Assembly (NCBI RefSeq): GCF_022458895.1
Contig: NZ_JAINFL010000011.1
Location: forward strand, 1 to 64,000
Direction: 5' to 3'
DNA: 64,000 nucleotides
Source of the DNA: Roseihalotalea indica
GTDB lineage: Bacteria; Bacteroidota; Bacteroidia; Cytophagales; Cyclobacteriaceae
The notes under the pieces: generated by a model
Told to the model about the DNA's origin: nothing
What the model saw: the letters and a program-made list of their open reading frames with translations, nothing else
The model's database searches: none
Translations under genes and position numbers: made by a program
Part shown: piece by piece, positions 51,657 to 61,912 of the stretch
How positions within the stretch are numbered: the first letter of the stretch is position 1
Layout of the letters: each line of letters begins with the position of its first letter

Positions 51657-53309
51657 ATGCTTCAAAGCCTGACTATCAAAAATTACGCGTTACTTCAGGA
51701 GCTTGAAATGAAGCCTTCTGAAAATTTAAATATTATTACCGGAGAAACCGGTGCGGGTAAGTCGATTATGTTAGGGGCTATTGGGTTGTTGTTGGGTAAT
51801 CGAGCCGATAAACGATCGCTGTACAATGAAGAGAAGAAATGCATTATTGAGGGTATTTTTACTATCAATAAATTTCGGTTAGAATCTATCTTTGATCAGG
51901 AAGAGCTCGACTACGATCCTATTTGTATTTTGCGGCGGGAGATTGCTCCTAACGGTAAATCACGGGCTTTTGTGAATGATACTCCGGTTCGCCTGGAAAC
52001 CCTGCGAGGCATCGGCCATTTGCTGGTAGACATCCACAGCCAGCATGATACACTGCTTCTAGGCGATAACCTTTATCAACTTGAACTTATTGATGCTTTT
52101 GCTGCCAATGAGCAAGAGCAGAAAAGTTACTTCCAGAGCTATCAGCAATACCGGCGAGCCCGCCAAGAGTATGACCGGGTAACTTCTGAAGCAGCGCGCT
52201 TACGGCAAGAAGATGACTACAACCGTTTTTTATTAGACGAGTTGCATAAAGCCAAGCTACAAGAAGGTGAGCAGGAGATATTGGAAGAGTCACTAAAGGT
52301 GATGGAAAACGCCGGTAACATTCAGGAACAGTTAAGCACTATTCAGACCTTGTTTAGCTACGAAGATGTATCAGTAGATCAACTCCTGGCTCAGGCGAAG
52401 CAAGCGATTATCAAGATTGCCTCACTCTCCCCTAAATACGATGCCATCTATCAGCGTATTGAAAGCTGCCTTATCGAGATTCGGGATATTTCCGGTGAAG
52501 TGGAAAGTGAAGCTTTAGAAGTGGATTTTGATCATGAGAAAGTGGAAGCTACCCGAGACCGGTTAGATCTGCTTTTCAAACTTCAGCAAAAGCATCATGT
52601 GAAATCGGTTCAGGAATTATTATCCCTTCAATGGCAGCTTGAAGAAAAAGTAGAACAGGTTACTAATCTAGACAGTGAAATAAGCCGTCTGGCCGAAGTG
52701 AAAGAGGTGGCCTACCGGGAAATGGACGAACAAGCCAAGCGGTTAACCCTGTCGCGGGAAGCAACGTTTGTTCCGTTTGCTCAGGAGCTCGCCCGGTTGC
52801 TCCGAAACCTGGGTATACCCGATGCAGTAGTGGAAGTTGAACGGACCAAAGTGGAACCCGGTGAGTCTGGAGCCGACGAGATTTCTATCTTGTTTAGTGC
52901 CAACAAAGGAATTTCTCCCCAGGAACTGAAGGGGGTAGCCTCAGGAGGAGAATTTTCTCGCCTGATGTTCTGCATCAAGTACATTCTTGCTGGAAAGACA
53001 TCGCTACCCACCATTATTTTTGACGAAATTGATACCGGAGTTTCAGGTGAGATTGCCATTAAAATGGTCAATATGATGAAAGAGATGTCTCGCAGTCATC
53101 AGGTAATGGCGATCAGCCATTTACCCCAGGTAGCAGCAAAAGGCGATGCTCACTATTTTGTCTACAAAGATAATAGCTCTGCAAAAGTGGTTAGTAAAAT
53201 CCGCCAATTATCCGAAGAAGAGCGAGTGGTGGAAATTGCCAAAATGCTTGGTGGTAATAACCCTTCTACCATTGCCTATGAAAATGCAAAAGAGCTGCTT
53301 TCTTTCTAG
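51657..53309 (+). CDS. recN: DNA repair ATPase RecN
   Basis: This is a 550-residue protein from the ATG at 51657 (the frame is open to 51627). It is SMC-like: N-terminal MLQSLTIKNYALLQELEMKPSENLNIITGETGAGKSIMLGAI with Walker A, a coiled-coil middle (about 155-370), and the C-terminal ABC signature region GVASGGEFSRLMFCIKYIL with Walker B IIFDEIDTGVSGEIA. It acts in double-strand-break repair. It is 222 bp after the DUF4835 gene and has its own promoter with stacked inverted repeats, so it is probably separately induced. Confidence 0.95.
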   Translation: MLQSLTIKNYALLQELEMKPSENLNIITGETGAGKSIMLGAIGLLLGNRADKRSLYNEEKKCIIEGIFTINKFRLESIFDQEELDYDPICILRREIAPNGKSRAFVNDTPVRLETLRGIGHLLVDIHSQHDTLLLGDNLYQLELIDAFAANEQEQKSYFQSYQQYRRARQEYDRVTSEAARLRQEDDYNRFLLDELHKAKLQEGEQEILEESLKVMENAGNIQEQLSTIQTLFSYEDVSVDQLLAQAKQAIIKIASLSPKYDAIYQRIESCLIEIRDISGEVESEALEVDFDHEKVEATRDRLDLLFKLQQKHHVKSVQELLSLQWQLEEKVEQVTNLDSEISRLAEVKEVAYREMDEQAKRLTLSREATFVPFAQELARLLRNLGIPDAVVEVERTKVEPGESGADEISILFSANKGISPQELKGVASGGEFSRLMFCIKYILAGKTSLPTIIFDEIDTGVSGEIAIKMVNMMKEMSRSHQVMAISHLPQVAAKGDAHYFVYKDNSSAKVVSKIRQLSEEERVVEIAKMLGGNNPSTIAYENAKELLSF

Positions 53310-53689
53310 TATCTCAAACTTTTCTTGATACATACTGCTGGCATGTTTCTCTTTTAATACGGCTAATCCAAACCTACTATAGAACAAGTGAGGAATGACC
53401 ACACTCTAAATAAATTATTCGAGTGCTTTTACTTATTCCTTTCCCTTTGAACTCATGCTTGACTTAGTTGTATAATCGAGTGCCGGTAATCAATCACCAG
53501 CCCTAGGTACAATCTCAGAATGCGCAGATTCTATTAAAGAATATTTGTACCTTTGTTCTGTTTACTGCAAAACTTAAAGAATTTTTATATTCTAGAGAAG
53601 AGAGAAGTTTTTAATACAGGCCCAATTTTTTATTCTTCAGCAGTTGGCCATACCCTCAATTTGTTAATTTTTTACTGCGCGCTTTCCTT
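53310..53689. other. gap with promoter of the hybrid kinase
   Basis: This is 380 bp with no gene. TACCTTTG at 53548-53555 matches the -7 consensus TAnnTTTG, about 135 bp before the kinase start; no TTG at the right distance is seen. Confidence 0.4.
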
Positions 53690-55804
53690 ATGTCTCAATC
53701 AGAAAACCCTCCTATCCCATCACACCATCCAGAAACATTTACGGGCGGGGGACGAATGGGTGAGCGAATACGAGAATTTGACTGGGAGAAAAGCGCAGTA
53801 GGGGCCAACGAGCATTGGTCGCCCAGCCTAAAAGTGGCCCTAAATGTCTGTTTAGAAGCTTATTTTCCCATTGCAATATACTGGGGAGAATCGTTTACAC
53901 TTTTTTATAATGACGCGTGGAGTCCCATATCCGGTAAAAAAAACGAATGGGCCCTGGGAAAGCCCGGAAAGGAAGTGTGGCCGGAAATATGGGATGAAAT
54001 TGGGACTATTTTTCAGCAGGTACTAACCGAGGGGAAATCCGTTCGATCTAAGAATGCTTTACTACCCATGCATCGACATGGCTATACAGAAGAATGTTAT
54101 TTTGATTATTCCCTCACCCCTATTCGGGAAGAAGATGGAAAAGTAGGAGGAATTTTTAATGCTGTTGTTGAGACTACCTATCAGGTTATTGATGAAAGGC
54201 GCACCCATCTGCTACATGCACTAAGTACGACCAGTAAGCTGCCATCCCTGGCAGATATATGGGGAAATGCAATCAACACTTTGGCCTTATACCCAAAAGA
54301 TATTCCCTTCTGCCTGCTGTACTCAATCAACAGAAACGACCTTTCAGAAGCAACTCTGAGAAGTTATACCGGATTGCACAACGAACCAGATAATTCCCTA
54401 AAGTCAATCTCCCTGATACACGATGCGCCTTCTTCCTGGCCTTTTGCTCAAATGCTGAAAGAACATCAATCACACTGTGTATTCGACTTTGGCTCTCAAT
54501 TTGAAACACCCCCAACCGGGTCATGGCCTGAACCATGCCAACAAGCCATTGCATTACCTATCTATAGCAAGCCCACTCAGCTAGTTGGTTTTATAGTTGC
54601 TGGAATCAGCTCTCGACGCCAAATAGATAATAAATACATAGACTTTTATCAGTTGGTAGCCCAACAACTGGGTAGAACTATTACTGATATTAAAGACCGG
54701 ATGGTGCTAGAGCAGGAGCAGGCAAAATTGCTAAACCTTTTTGAACAGGCTCCAGTAGCTATTGCCATTCTGAGTGGCCCTAATCATGTATTAGAAGTCG
54801 CGAATCCGGTAGGGGCCAAACTCTGGGGAATAGAACCAGAAAAGGTACTTGGACTACCTTTATTCGATGCAATCCCGGATGCCAGAGGACAAGGATTTGA
54901 AGAATTATTAAATGGTGTTTATCACACGGGAGAGCCTTTCGTAGGTCAAGAGCTTCCAATTACCTTGCTTAAAGATGGTGCGCCAGTCACTGAGTACTTT
55001 ACCTTTGTCTATCACCCCTGGCGTGATGAACAGGGCCGAGTGATTGGTATCATTACTGTTGCTACCGGGGTGACCGAACAAGTAGAAGCTCGGAAAGTCA
55101 TTGAAGCAAAAAACATCACATTAGAAAAGATCAATGCCGATCTGGACAATTTCGTATACATGGCCTCGCATGATCTGAAAACGCCTATTGCCAATATAGA
55201 AGGGTTAGTACATACGCTGAAGCGCCATCTACCCTCAGAAAACCCCGGCATTATTCAGCAGTTGGTAGAATATATGGAGCTATCTATTGAAAGATTTAAG
55301 AGTACTCTAACAGATATGGCCCACATCGCACGACTTCAGCGGCAAGTGGATGCAGAAGTAAAAGAAATACTATTGACTGAGGTATTGGCTGAAGTACAGG
55401 AAGATTTAAGAATAGCTATTGAAAAAGCAGATGTGCGCTTTGAAATAGATATCAACCACAGTGCAACCATCCGGTTTTCACCCAAAAATATGCGAAGTGT
55501 TATCTATAATTTGCTTTCCAATGCTATTAAATACCGTTCTCCTGAACGCCACCTGCAAATCAGGGTTAGCTATGAGGAAAGCGCAGAATATCAAACCCTT
55601 ACCATTGAAGATAATGGGCTGGGCATAGACCCTTCCCAAAAAAATAAGATTTTTACAATGTTTCAACGATTGCATGACCATGTGGAAGGTACAGGTTTGG
55701 GGCTGTATATTATTAATAAGATTATGGAAAATACGGGTGGAAAAATAGAAGTAGATAGCCAACTAGACGTGGGATCAATTTTTAAAGTTTACTTTAAACG
55801 GTAA
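53690..55804 (+). CDS. multi-sensor histidine kinase (PAS-GAF-PAS)
   Basis: The 704-residue protein has no membrane segment. A first PAS-like domain (about 45-165, AIYWGESFTLFYNDAWSPISGKK) resembles those of phytochrome-like kinases. A GAF-like domain spans 180-335, and a second PAS spans 348-470 (VAIAILSGPNHVLEVANPVGAKLWG). HisKA has MASHDLKTPIANIEGL (H494), and the ATPase domain has VIYNLLSNAIKYRS, IEDNGLGIDPSQK and GTGLGLYIINKIMENTGG. A cytoplasmic ligand or light is likely sensed; no chromophore Cys is assigned. The CheY-like regulator gene 55 bp downstream is the probable partner. Confidence 0.92.
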   Translation: MSQSENPPIPSHHPETFTGGGRMGERIREFDWEKSAVGANEHWSPSLKVALNVCLEAYFPIAIYWGESFTLFYNDAWSPISGKKNEWALGKPGKEVWPEIWDEIGTIFQQVLTEGKSVRSKNALLPMHRHGYTEECYFDYSLTPIREEDGKVGGIFNAVVETTYQVIDERRTHLLHALSTTSKLPSLADIWGNAINTLALYPKDIPFCLLYSINRNDLSEATLRSYTGLHNEPDNSLKSISLIHDAPSSWPFAQMLKEHQSHCVFDFGSQFETPPTGSWPEPCQQAIALPIYSKPTQLVGFIVAGISSRRQIDNKYIDFYQLVAQQLGRTITDIKDRMVLEQEQAKLLNLFEQAPVAIAILSGPNHVLEVANPVGAKLWGIEPEKVLGLPLFDAIPDARGQGFEELLNGVYHTGEPFVGQELPITLLKDGAPVTEYFTFVYHPWRDEQGRVIGIITVATGVTEQVEARKVIEAKNITLEKINADLDNFVYMASHDLKTPIANIEGLVHTLKRHLPSENPGIIQQLVEYMELSIERFKSTLTDMAHIARLQRQVDAEVKEILLTEVLAEVQEDLRIAIEKADVRFEIDINHSATIRFSPKNMRSVIYNLLSNAIKYRSPERHLQIRVSYEESAEYQTLTIEDNGLGIDPSQKNKIFTMFQRLHDHVEGTGLGLYIINKIMENTGGKIEVDSQLDVGSIFKVYFKR

Positions 55805-55859
55805 ACATATTATCACGCTTTTGGTAATCCAATAAAGTAATCAGGCGATAGATTAAAAT

Positions 55860-56267
55860 ATGATACAACTCAACACGATCATGCTAATTGACGATGATGA
55901 AATTACTAATTTTATCAATGAGCAGTTGATTAGTGAAATGGGTATTACTCAAGAAATACTTATTGCTAAAAATGGGAAAGAAGGCATTACACTGGTGGAA
56001 GACCGTTGTAAAATAAGGAATCATAACTGTCCTCAACTCATTCTTCTTGATATCAATATGCCAGTAATGAATGGCTTTGAGTTTTTAGAGCAATATCAAC
56101 AGTTAGACTTACCTTCCTCTCAGTCTATTATTTTAATAATGCTCACATCTTCCGATAACAAAAAGGATATAGAGCGCATCAAGCTTTCAAATGTTATTGA
56201 CTACCTCAGTAAGCCTTTAACGGTAGAGAAACTAACCTCAGTGATGAATAAGCATTTTGGCACCTAG
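55860..56267 (+). CDS. single-domain response regulator (CheY/Rcp1-like)
   Basis: The 135-residue receiver has acidic pocket D11-D13, phospho-acceptor D64 (QLILLDINMPVMNGFEFL), switch Thr in IMLTSSD and K118 in YLSKPLT. It has no output domain, so it acts by protein contact or as a relay. The Rcp1-like pattern with a longer loop before the aspartate fits regulators paired with PAS/GAF kinases. It follows the hybrid kinase gene by 55 bp on the same strand. Confidence 0.92.
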   Translation: MIQLNTIMLIDDDEITNFINEQLISEMGITQEILIAKNGKEGITLVEDRCKIRNHNCPQLILLDINMPVMNGFEFLEQYQQLDLPSSQSIILIMLTSSDNKKDIERIKLSNVIDYLSKPLTVEKLTSVMNKHFGT

Positions 56268-57160
56268 CAATAGAAGGCCATAGATATAGATTCAGTATAT
56301 ATATTATATTGTACCTTATGATAAAATTTTCGTAGTAGCTCAATTCATGATTGCCGGAGCTACTATATTTGGTTGTCATTCTTTATTAATTATATAGCAA
56401 TTTAGAAGATGCGCTATAACTTTACTCAGCCCCAGCGAATGGTATCATATTTTACCCAAAGTAGTATAGCATGAGGCTTCTTTGCTACCACACTATTGAA
56501 GCTTAATAATGTCTAACAGGTCAGACACTTTTATAAGAATATTTTAAATGTCATGTAAGGTTTCTGGCAAAAATTTCATAAAAAATACAAAGTTTTTATC
56601 CGTCTGTCTTATTCTTCCTCTATAAATAAGAAGTAAAGCGGATTAGCCCCTCTATAAAAATTGCGTGGTAAGTATTTTTGCTGATCAACAGTAATAAGCA
56701 TTTTAGCACCTTTTAACTCTTCAGTTGCCTTCATTTTCTTAGCATATAGCCGGGAAAAGTAAATATTTTACCGATTAATATTCACTTATTCTGTTGACTG
56801 GTTCTATATTATTTAACGATCGACTAGAAAAAAATTTAATGCTACTTCATCCCGAAGAAGCTATTAAGAGTTTATACATAAAAAACCGGCATCGTTAAAA
56901 TCTAGTAGACGTTCTATATACGCCTAATCAGTAAAGAGGTAATTAAGGGGCCAGCATAGTACTAAAACCTAAGCCTCTGTTTTAGAACGAGCCTATAGTC
57001 ACAGAAGCGCGCAAGCATCTGACAGTCAGCACATTTCATAAATCTAATCGAACAGAATCTAAGAAGAGCAGCAGTGATGAACTTCATAAAGTCACCTTAT
57101 TCCGATTCGGATTCTTTATTAAAGTTTAGTGCGTTCTGCCAATTGCCAAGAAAAGCCTGA
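56268..57160. other. long gene-free stretch
   Basis: This is 893 bp, AT-rich, without an acceptable gene, clear repeat or strong hairpin. It is the largest blank stretch in the window. A decayed gene or unrecognised RNA cannot be excluded. Confidence 0.4.
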
Positions 57161-57403
57161 TTAGTTTGTTGTGGTATTACGTAAACTGCTGGTGTTTAGC
57201 AGGTAATGGCTTAACATTCTCCAAATGTAATCTAAACGATCAAATGAGAGGGGATTCTCTTCATCGGATATTGCACGTCTTTTTTGTAGCTGATAGCGAT
57301 AGTTTTCCAATGCTTCTAAAAAAAGCAACTGCTGAGACAAAGGGAGTTGCCTAAAGTCCTGGCTAATACTATCCAGGTCTCGGGTAAAGTCAACGTTCAT
57401 CAT
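57161..57403 (-). CDS. small hypothetical protein
   Basis: The 80-residue protein is mostly helical (MNVDFTRDLDSISQDFRQLPLSQQLLFLEALENYRYQLQKRR is one long amphipathic region) and charged. It has no signal, membrane segment or known motif. It lies between the gene-free stretch and the rhomboid gene. I do not recognise it; it could be a small regulatory or structural protein, or a chance frame. Confidence 0.5.
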   Translation of the reverse strand: MMNVDFTRDLDSISQDFRQLPLSQQLLFLEALENYRYQLQKRRAISDEENPLSFDRLDYIWRMLSHYLLNTSSLRNTTTN

Positions 57404-57557
57404 AAAGTAGTAGTGAGGGTAGAACTATTTATTTTACTTTATAAAACTAATTTTCATTTAGTGTAATTACAACTTTGTATATAGTCTAAAACAACTATGT
57501 AATATTTATTCACATTTCCTGCTTAATTCGTTCACATTTTCTTAATTAAAATCAGGT

Positions 57558-58118
57558 TTAATTGAGCTTTTTTAATTTCTGGCTACCTGTATTGATAGCA
57601 TTAAAAAACCCGACAATACCCCCTAACAAATGAGACTCCCAGGATACGTAACTTTGGGTAGGTAATACGCCATAAAAGATTCCTCCGTAAAAAATTAAGA
57701 TCACTATAGATATTAATAATGATTTAAAATCTCGCTGGAAAAGCCCAAAAAAGATCAGAAAAAAAGCCAGCCCGTAAATTAACCCACTGGCCCCAATGTG
57801 AATAGAAGTACGGGCAAAAAGCCAAACCAACAAGCCGGTAAGAAAATAACATTGCAAAAAAACCCTATTTGCAATACGCCGATAGAACATATACAGTACC
57901 GTTCCTAAAATGAGTACTGGCATTGTATTAGAAACCAAGTGAGCCACCGAGCCATGCAAGAGCGGAGCCGTGAAAATGCCGATCAAACCTCTAATGGTTC
58001 GTGGGAGAATACCAAACATAGCAAGATCTACTGGATAAAGCTGATCCAGAAAGAATACTCCCCACATTAAAAAAACGAGTCGGGAGGGAACCAACATACT
58101 GCTACTGATAGACTGCAT
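57558..58118 (-). CDS. rhomboid-family intramembrane serine protease
   Basis: The 186-residue protein is almost fully hydrophobic, with six membrane segments. The catalytic serine is in HIGASGLIYGLAFFL (GASG) and the histidine in SWESHLLGGIVGFF; the HGSVAHLVSNTMPVLILG region supplies the conserved HxxxN. It cleaves membrane proteins within the lipid bilayer. The length is at the short end of the family. Substrate is unknown. It is followed on the same strand by the small hypothetical gene. Confidence 0.9.
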   Translation of the reverse strand: MQSISSSMLVPSRLVFLMWGVFFLDQLYPVDLAMFGILPRTIRGLIGIFTAPLLHGSVAHLVSNTMPVLILGTVLYMFYRRIANRVFLQCYFLTGLLVWLFARTSIHIGASGLIYGLAFFLIFFGLFQRDFKSLLISIVILIFYGGIFYGVLPTQSYVSWESHLLGGIVGFFNAINTGSQKLKKLN

Positions 58119-58176
58119 TACTTGTTTTTATCACACGTTAAATTCTCCAGAAAACTTCATGACCAACCTACTATTG

Positions 58177-59181
58177 TTATTGAGGAGTTAGTTTTAAATA
58201 GATTGGGAGATGATCGCTAAAGCCCCCCTGATATTTGAACCCAACGTAGGTTCTCTTGGGGCGGTATCCTAAATTTGCTTCATCCGCTTCCAGCAACCAT
58301 TCAGGATGAAAAACATTTCCTCGCTTGTTCAGGATCACCCATTTTGTTTCACCTTCTTGCCAGTTTTGTGAAGCCAGCCATTGATCCAGCACCCCCCACT
58401 CACCCTGATGTTTATGGGTACCTTCATAAGCATAATGGCTCAGATTCTGCAAAGGAGTCTCTCTAACCAGAAAGAGCATACTTGCATCTTCCGGAGTATC
58501 ATTAAAGTCGCCGGTAACCAGAACTTTTGCGTCGGGCTCTTCTTTAATTACTGACTGAATATGGGCTTGTAAGGTTTTAGCGGCGGCCATCCGGGATGCT
58601 TCCGATACCTTTGTGCCACTATAACGAGAGGGCCAGTGGTTTACATATAAATGAACGGTATCCTGTTCTGCCAACTGTCCTTGTACATACAGTATGTCTC
58701 TGGTTGTTCGGTGCGTGGGCAGATCAACCGAAATAAACTCATGACGGATTATGCTCAGTAGATCAGGGCGGTAAAGTAAGGCTACATCAATCCCGCGGGC
58801 ATCGGGAGAATCCTGATGAATAATTTCATAATGAAAGCGATGCAAGGGGGTATCCTGAAGTAATGCTTCCAGCACATACCGGTTTTCTACTTCGGCTAGG
58901 GCGATAATGGCGGGTGGCTGCCACTCCCCTACTCCAGCAATCACTTTATAAAGATGCTTTAGTTTTTGCTGAAACCTGTTGTATGTCCAGTATCGATCAC
59001 CACCCGGTAAAAAGGCTTCATCTATCGTTAGAGAATCATCTCGCACGTCAAACAAGTTCTCTACGTTATAAAACATGAGTGTAATTTCTTCCTGAATCAG
59101 CTCCTGAGCGCTGCTCCACTGAGGCATCCATATGACTAACCCTATCCAATACACAACTCGAGCCATAGCGGCAAGATACAA
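58177..59181 (-). CDS. secreted endonuclease/exonuclease/phosphatase-fold protein
   Basis: The 334-residue protein has a signal peptide (to SSAQE, about 26). The EEP fold motifs are LMFYNVENLFD, IIALAEVENRYVLEALL (metal-binding Glu), LYVNHWPSR (His), VLVTGDFNDTPEDASM (Asp/Asn) and the final GGFSDHLPIYLKL (SDH). The family includes DNase I-like nucleases and phosphodiesterases. The periplasmic location suggests nucleotide or phosphate scavenging or extracellular DNA breakdown. It is on the same strand as the carboxylase gene, with 45 bp between the two. Confidence 0.9.
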   Translation of the reverse strand: MYLAAMARVVYWIGLVIWMPQWSSAQELIQEEITLMFYNVENLFDVRDDSLTIDEAFLPGGDRYWTYNRFQQKLKHLYKVIAGVGEWQPPAIIALAEVENRYVLEALLQDTPLHRFHYEIIHQDSPDARGIDVALLYRPDLLSIIRHEFISVDLPTHRTTRDILYVQGQLAEQDTVHLYVNHWPSRYSGTKVSEASRMAAAKTLQAHIQSVIKEEPDAKVLVTGDFNDTPEDASMLFLVRETPLQNLSHYAYEGTHKHQGEWGVLDQWLASQNWQEGETKWVILNKRGNVFHPEWLLEADEANLGYRPKRTYVGFKYQGGFSDHLPIYLKLTPQ

Positions 59182-59226
59182 CGAATATGGTGGTCAAGCT
59201 TTTCGTTTTAGCTCAATACCTTACGG

Positions 59227-60816
59227 TCATAACGGAATATTCCCGTGTTTCTTCTTAGGTAACTTATCCACTTTATTTTCCAGCATCTGAAAAGCACTAA
59301 TGAGCTTACTACGTGTATCCTGTGGGTAGATCACTTCATCTACATAACCACGGCTGGCCGCCCGATACGGATTAGCAAAGGTTTGGGTATATTCATCAAT
59401 CTTCTCCTGCAATTTTTCTTCTGGATTTTCAGCAGCGGCTATTTCCCGACGAAATATAATTTCAGAAGCGCCTTTAGCGCCCATTACGGCAATCTCGGCT
59501 GAGGGCCAGGCGAAATTCATATCAGCGCCGATATGCTTGGAGTTCATCACATCATAGGCTCCACCGTAGGCTTTCCGCGTGATGACCGTTACCCGAGGCA
59601 CAGTGGCTTCACTAAAAGCATACAACAACTTAGCCCCATTAGTAATAATAGCATTCCATTCCTGATCTGTGCCCGGCAAAAACCCAGGAACGTCTTCCAA
59701 TACTAACAAAGGAATATTAAAAGAGTCGCAAAAGCGGACAAAACGAGCGCCTTTTTTACTGGCGTTAATATCCAACACCCCAGCCAGACTTGCCGGTTGG
59801 TTTCCAATAATCCCTACACTCCGCCCTGCGAGGCGCGCAAACCCCACAATAATATTTTCTGCATAATCTTGATGTACTTCCAGAAAAGTATCTTTATCAA
59901 CAATGCCCTGTACAACCTCTCGCATATCATAAGGCTGGTTTGGATTATCAGGTACGATATCATTAAGCTCAGCCCTTGTTTCGTCGTCCTTAATTTCATA
60001 AGGTAATTGAGGCGGGTCTTCGTCGCAGTTTTGAGGAATATAGCTAAACACCTTCTGAATGCGCTGAATACATTGCAATTCATTAGGATCATGAAAATGA
60101 GTAACCCCACTTTTGCTACTATGAGTCATGGCTCCGCCAAGCTCCTCTGAGCTTACCTCTTCATGGGTAACGGTCTTTACCACATTGGGTCCGGTTACAA
60201 ACATATACGATGTTTTTTCTACCATGAATATAAAGTCTGTGATGGCCGGTGAATAGACCGCACCGCCCGCACAGGGTCCCATTACCGCCGAAAGCTGAGG
60301 AATTAATCCGGAAGCCAAGGTATTGCGATAGAAAATATCGGCATACCCACCCAGCGATACGACCCCCTCCTGAATGCGCGCTCCTCCTGAGTCATTTAAT
60401 CCGATAACCGGAGCGCCATTTTTCATTGCCAGATCCATAATCCGCACAATCTTTTCAGCATGAGCTTCGGATAATGATCCGCCAAAAACGGTAAAGTCCT
60501 GAGAGAATACGTATACTAACCTGCCTTGAATGCGGCCGTAGCCTGTTACAACACCATCGCCCAGATAACGCTGCTTTTCTAACCCAAATTCGTAGGATCG
60601 GTGCTCTACAAACTTGCCTATTTCCTGGAAACTGCCTTTATCCAATAAAATATCCAGGCGTTCGCGGGCCGTAAGCTTGCCCTTTTCGTGTTGCGACTGT
60701 ATGCGTTTTTCTCCGCCTCCTAAAAGTGCCTGCTGGTCTTTCTCATGAAGTTCCTGAAACTTATTATTATTTGAAGACGGGGCAGAAGCTGATGAACCGT
60801 TCGGTTGTGTTTTCAT
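59227..60816 (-). CDS. acyl-CoA carboxylase carboxyltransferase beta chain (propionyl-CoA type)
   Basis: The 529-residue crotonase-fold carboxyltransferase starts with a low-complexity Ser/Asn tail. Its motifs are [75 protein letters not shown], and [11 protein letters not shown] in the second half. It transfers carboxyl from biotin to propionyl-CoA or acetyl-CoA. No biotin carboxylase or carrier gene is next to it. It is divergent from the Ppx/GppA gene by 98 bp once the true start there (60915) is used. Confidence 0.93.
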   Translation of the reverse strand: MKTQPNGSSASAPSSNNNKFQELHEKDQQALLGGGEKRIQSQHEKGKLTARERLDILLDKGSFQEIGKFVEHRSYEFGLEKQRYLGDGVVTGYGRIQGRLVYVFSQDFTVFGGSLSEAHAEKIVRIMDLAMKNGAPVIGLNDSGGARIQEGVVSLGGYADIFYRNTLASGLIPQLSAVMGPCAGGAVYSPAITDFIFMVEKTSYMFVTGPNVVKTVTHEEVSSEELGGAMTHSSKSGVTHFHDPNELQCIQRIQKVFSYIPQNCDEDPPQLPYEIKDDETRAELNDIVPDNPNQPYDMREVVQGIVDKDTFLEVHQDYAENIIVGFARLAGRSVGIIGNQPASLAGVLDINASKKGARFVRFCDSFNIPLLVLEDVPGFLPGTDQEWNAIITNGAKLLYAFSEATVPRVTVITRKAYGGAYDVMNSKHIGADMNFAWPSAEIAVMGAKGASEIIFRREIAAAENPEEKLQEKIDEYTQTFANPYRAASRGYVDEVIYPQDTRSKLISAFQMLENKVDKLPKKKHGNIPL

Positions 60817-60914
60817 GTTGTAGCAAATATTTTGAGTATTTCAAAGATAGGGTAAATCATAAACTTTGCACGGTTTACCAGACTTATGGCACTATTAACC
60901 CGTTAGTTATCTAC

Positions 60915-61856
60915 ATGAACCAAAAAGTTGCGACTATTGACTTAGGCACCAACACGTTCCATTTGCTGGTGGCTGAACTAAGCGAAAGCGATACCTTTCA
61001 GGTGATTCACCATGAGCGTATTCCGGTTATGATCGGGCGAGGTGGAATTAACCAGGGTATTATTATACCCGAGGCTCAGGAAAGAGCACTGGATGCATTA
61101 CGCCATTTCCGGGAACAGCTAAATTCATTTAATATTGCGCTAGAAAATGTGCATTGTACCGCTACCAGTGCTTTCAGAAATGCCAAAAACGGTCAGGAAC
61201 TTGCCGAAATCATAGTAAAAGAAACGGGTATCAACGTAGATATTATTCCCGGTGACCGAGAAGCTGAATATATTTACTACGGAGTGCGAGAAGCTGTTTC
61301 TTTAGGTGATCAGAATGCACTCATCATGGATATTGGGGGCGGCAGTTGTGAGTTTATTCTCTGTAATCAGCATGAAATTCTCTGGAAACAAAGTTTTGAG
61401 ATTGGTGCCCAACGGCTACTAGACCGCTTCGACATTCAGGACCCCATCTCTCAGGAAAATATCCAAGCACTTAAAGAATACTTTGGTGAAATGCTAGAAC
61501 CTTTAACACAGATTATAGCTGAACATCATCCTGAAACGCTGGTTGGCGCTTCTGGCACGTTTGATACGCTCAGTGATATTCATGTGCAGGCGGCCCAGTT
61601 AAACGTGTCTGAAGATGCTACTGAACGCCCGCTTACTTACTCCGCATTTCAAAAGATGCTTCAGGATTTCTCTCAGAAAACCCGACAGGAGCGATTGAGC
61701 ATACCGGGAATGATTGAGATGCGGGTAGATATGATTGTTGTTGCATCCTGGCTGATCCAGTTTGTGCTAGAAGAATATCAGATCCGCGACATTCGCATTT
61801 CATCCTATGCCCTGAAAGAAGGTTTACTGGTACAACTGGCTCAACGCGCTCGCTAA
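60915..61856 (+). CDS. Ppx/GppA family phosphatase (exopolyphosphatase)
   Basis: This is a 313-residue protein from the ATG at 60915; an open frame back to 60726 would run over the start of the carboxylase gene and is not used. It has the actin-like ATPase fold with VATIDLGTNTFHLLVAEL, REAEYIYYGVREA, ALIMDIGGGSCEFIL and GASGTFDTLSDIHVQ. It removes phosphate from polyphosphate or pppGpp, part of phosphate storage and stress signalling. It is the short form without the C-terminal HD domain. Downstream is the second Ldh-family gene, 56 bp away. Confidence 0.9.
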   Translation: MNQKVATIDLGTNTFHLLVAELSESDTFQVIHHERIPVMIGRGGINQGIIIPEAQERALDALRHFREQLNSFNIALENVHCTATSAFRNAKNGQELAEIIVKETGINVDIIPGDREAEYIYYGVREAVSLGDQNALIMDIGGGSCEFILCNQHEILWKQSFEIGAQRLLDRFDIQDPISQENIQALKEYFGEMLEPLTQIIAEHHPETLVGASGTFDTLSDIHVQAAQLNVSEDATERPLTYSAFQKMLQDFSQKTRQERLSIPGMIEMRVDMIVVASWLIQFVLEEYQIRDIRISSYALKEGLLVQLAQRAR

Positions 61857-61912
61857 CTTGATGGTATCAGGATTTTCAGTACTTTTGACCTGATTTATTT
61901 ATAAAGTCAGTC

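Noticed and set aside
60726..60914. longer start for the Ppx/GppA gene
   Set aside because: The extra 63 residues overlap the start of the divergent carboxylase gene and are not seen in the family; ATG 60915 gives MNQKVATIDLGTNT directly.
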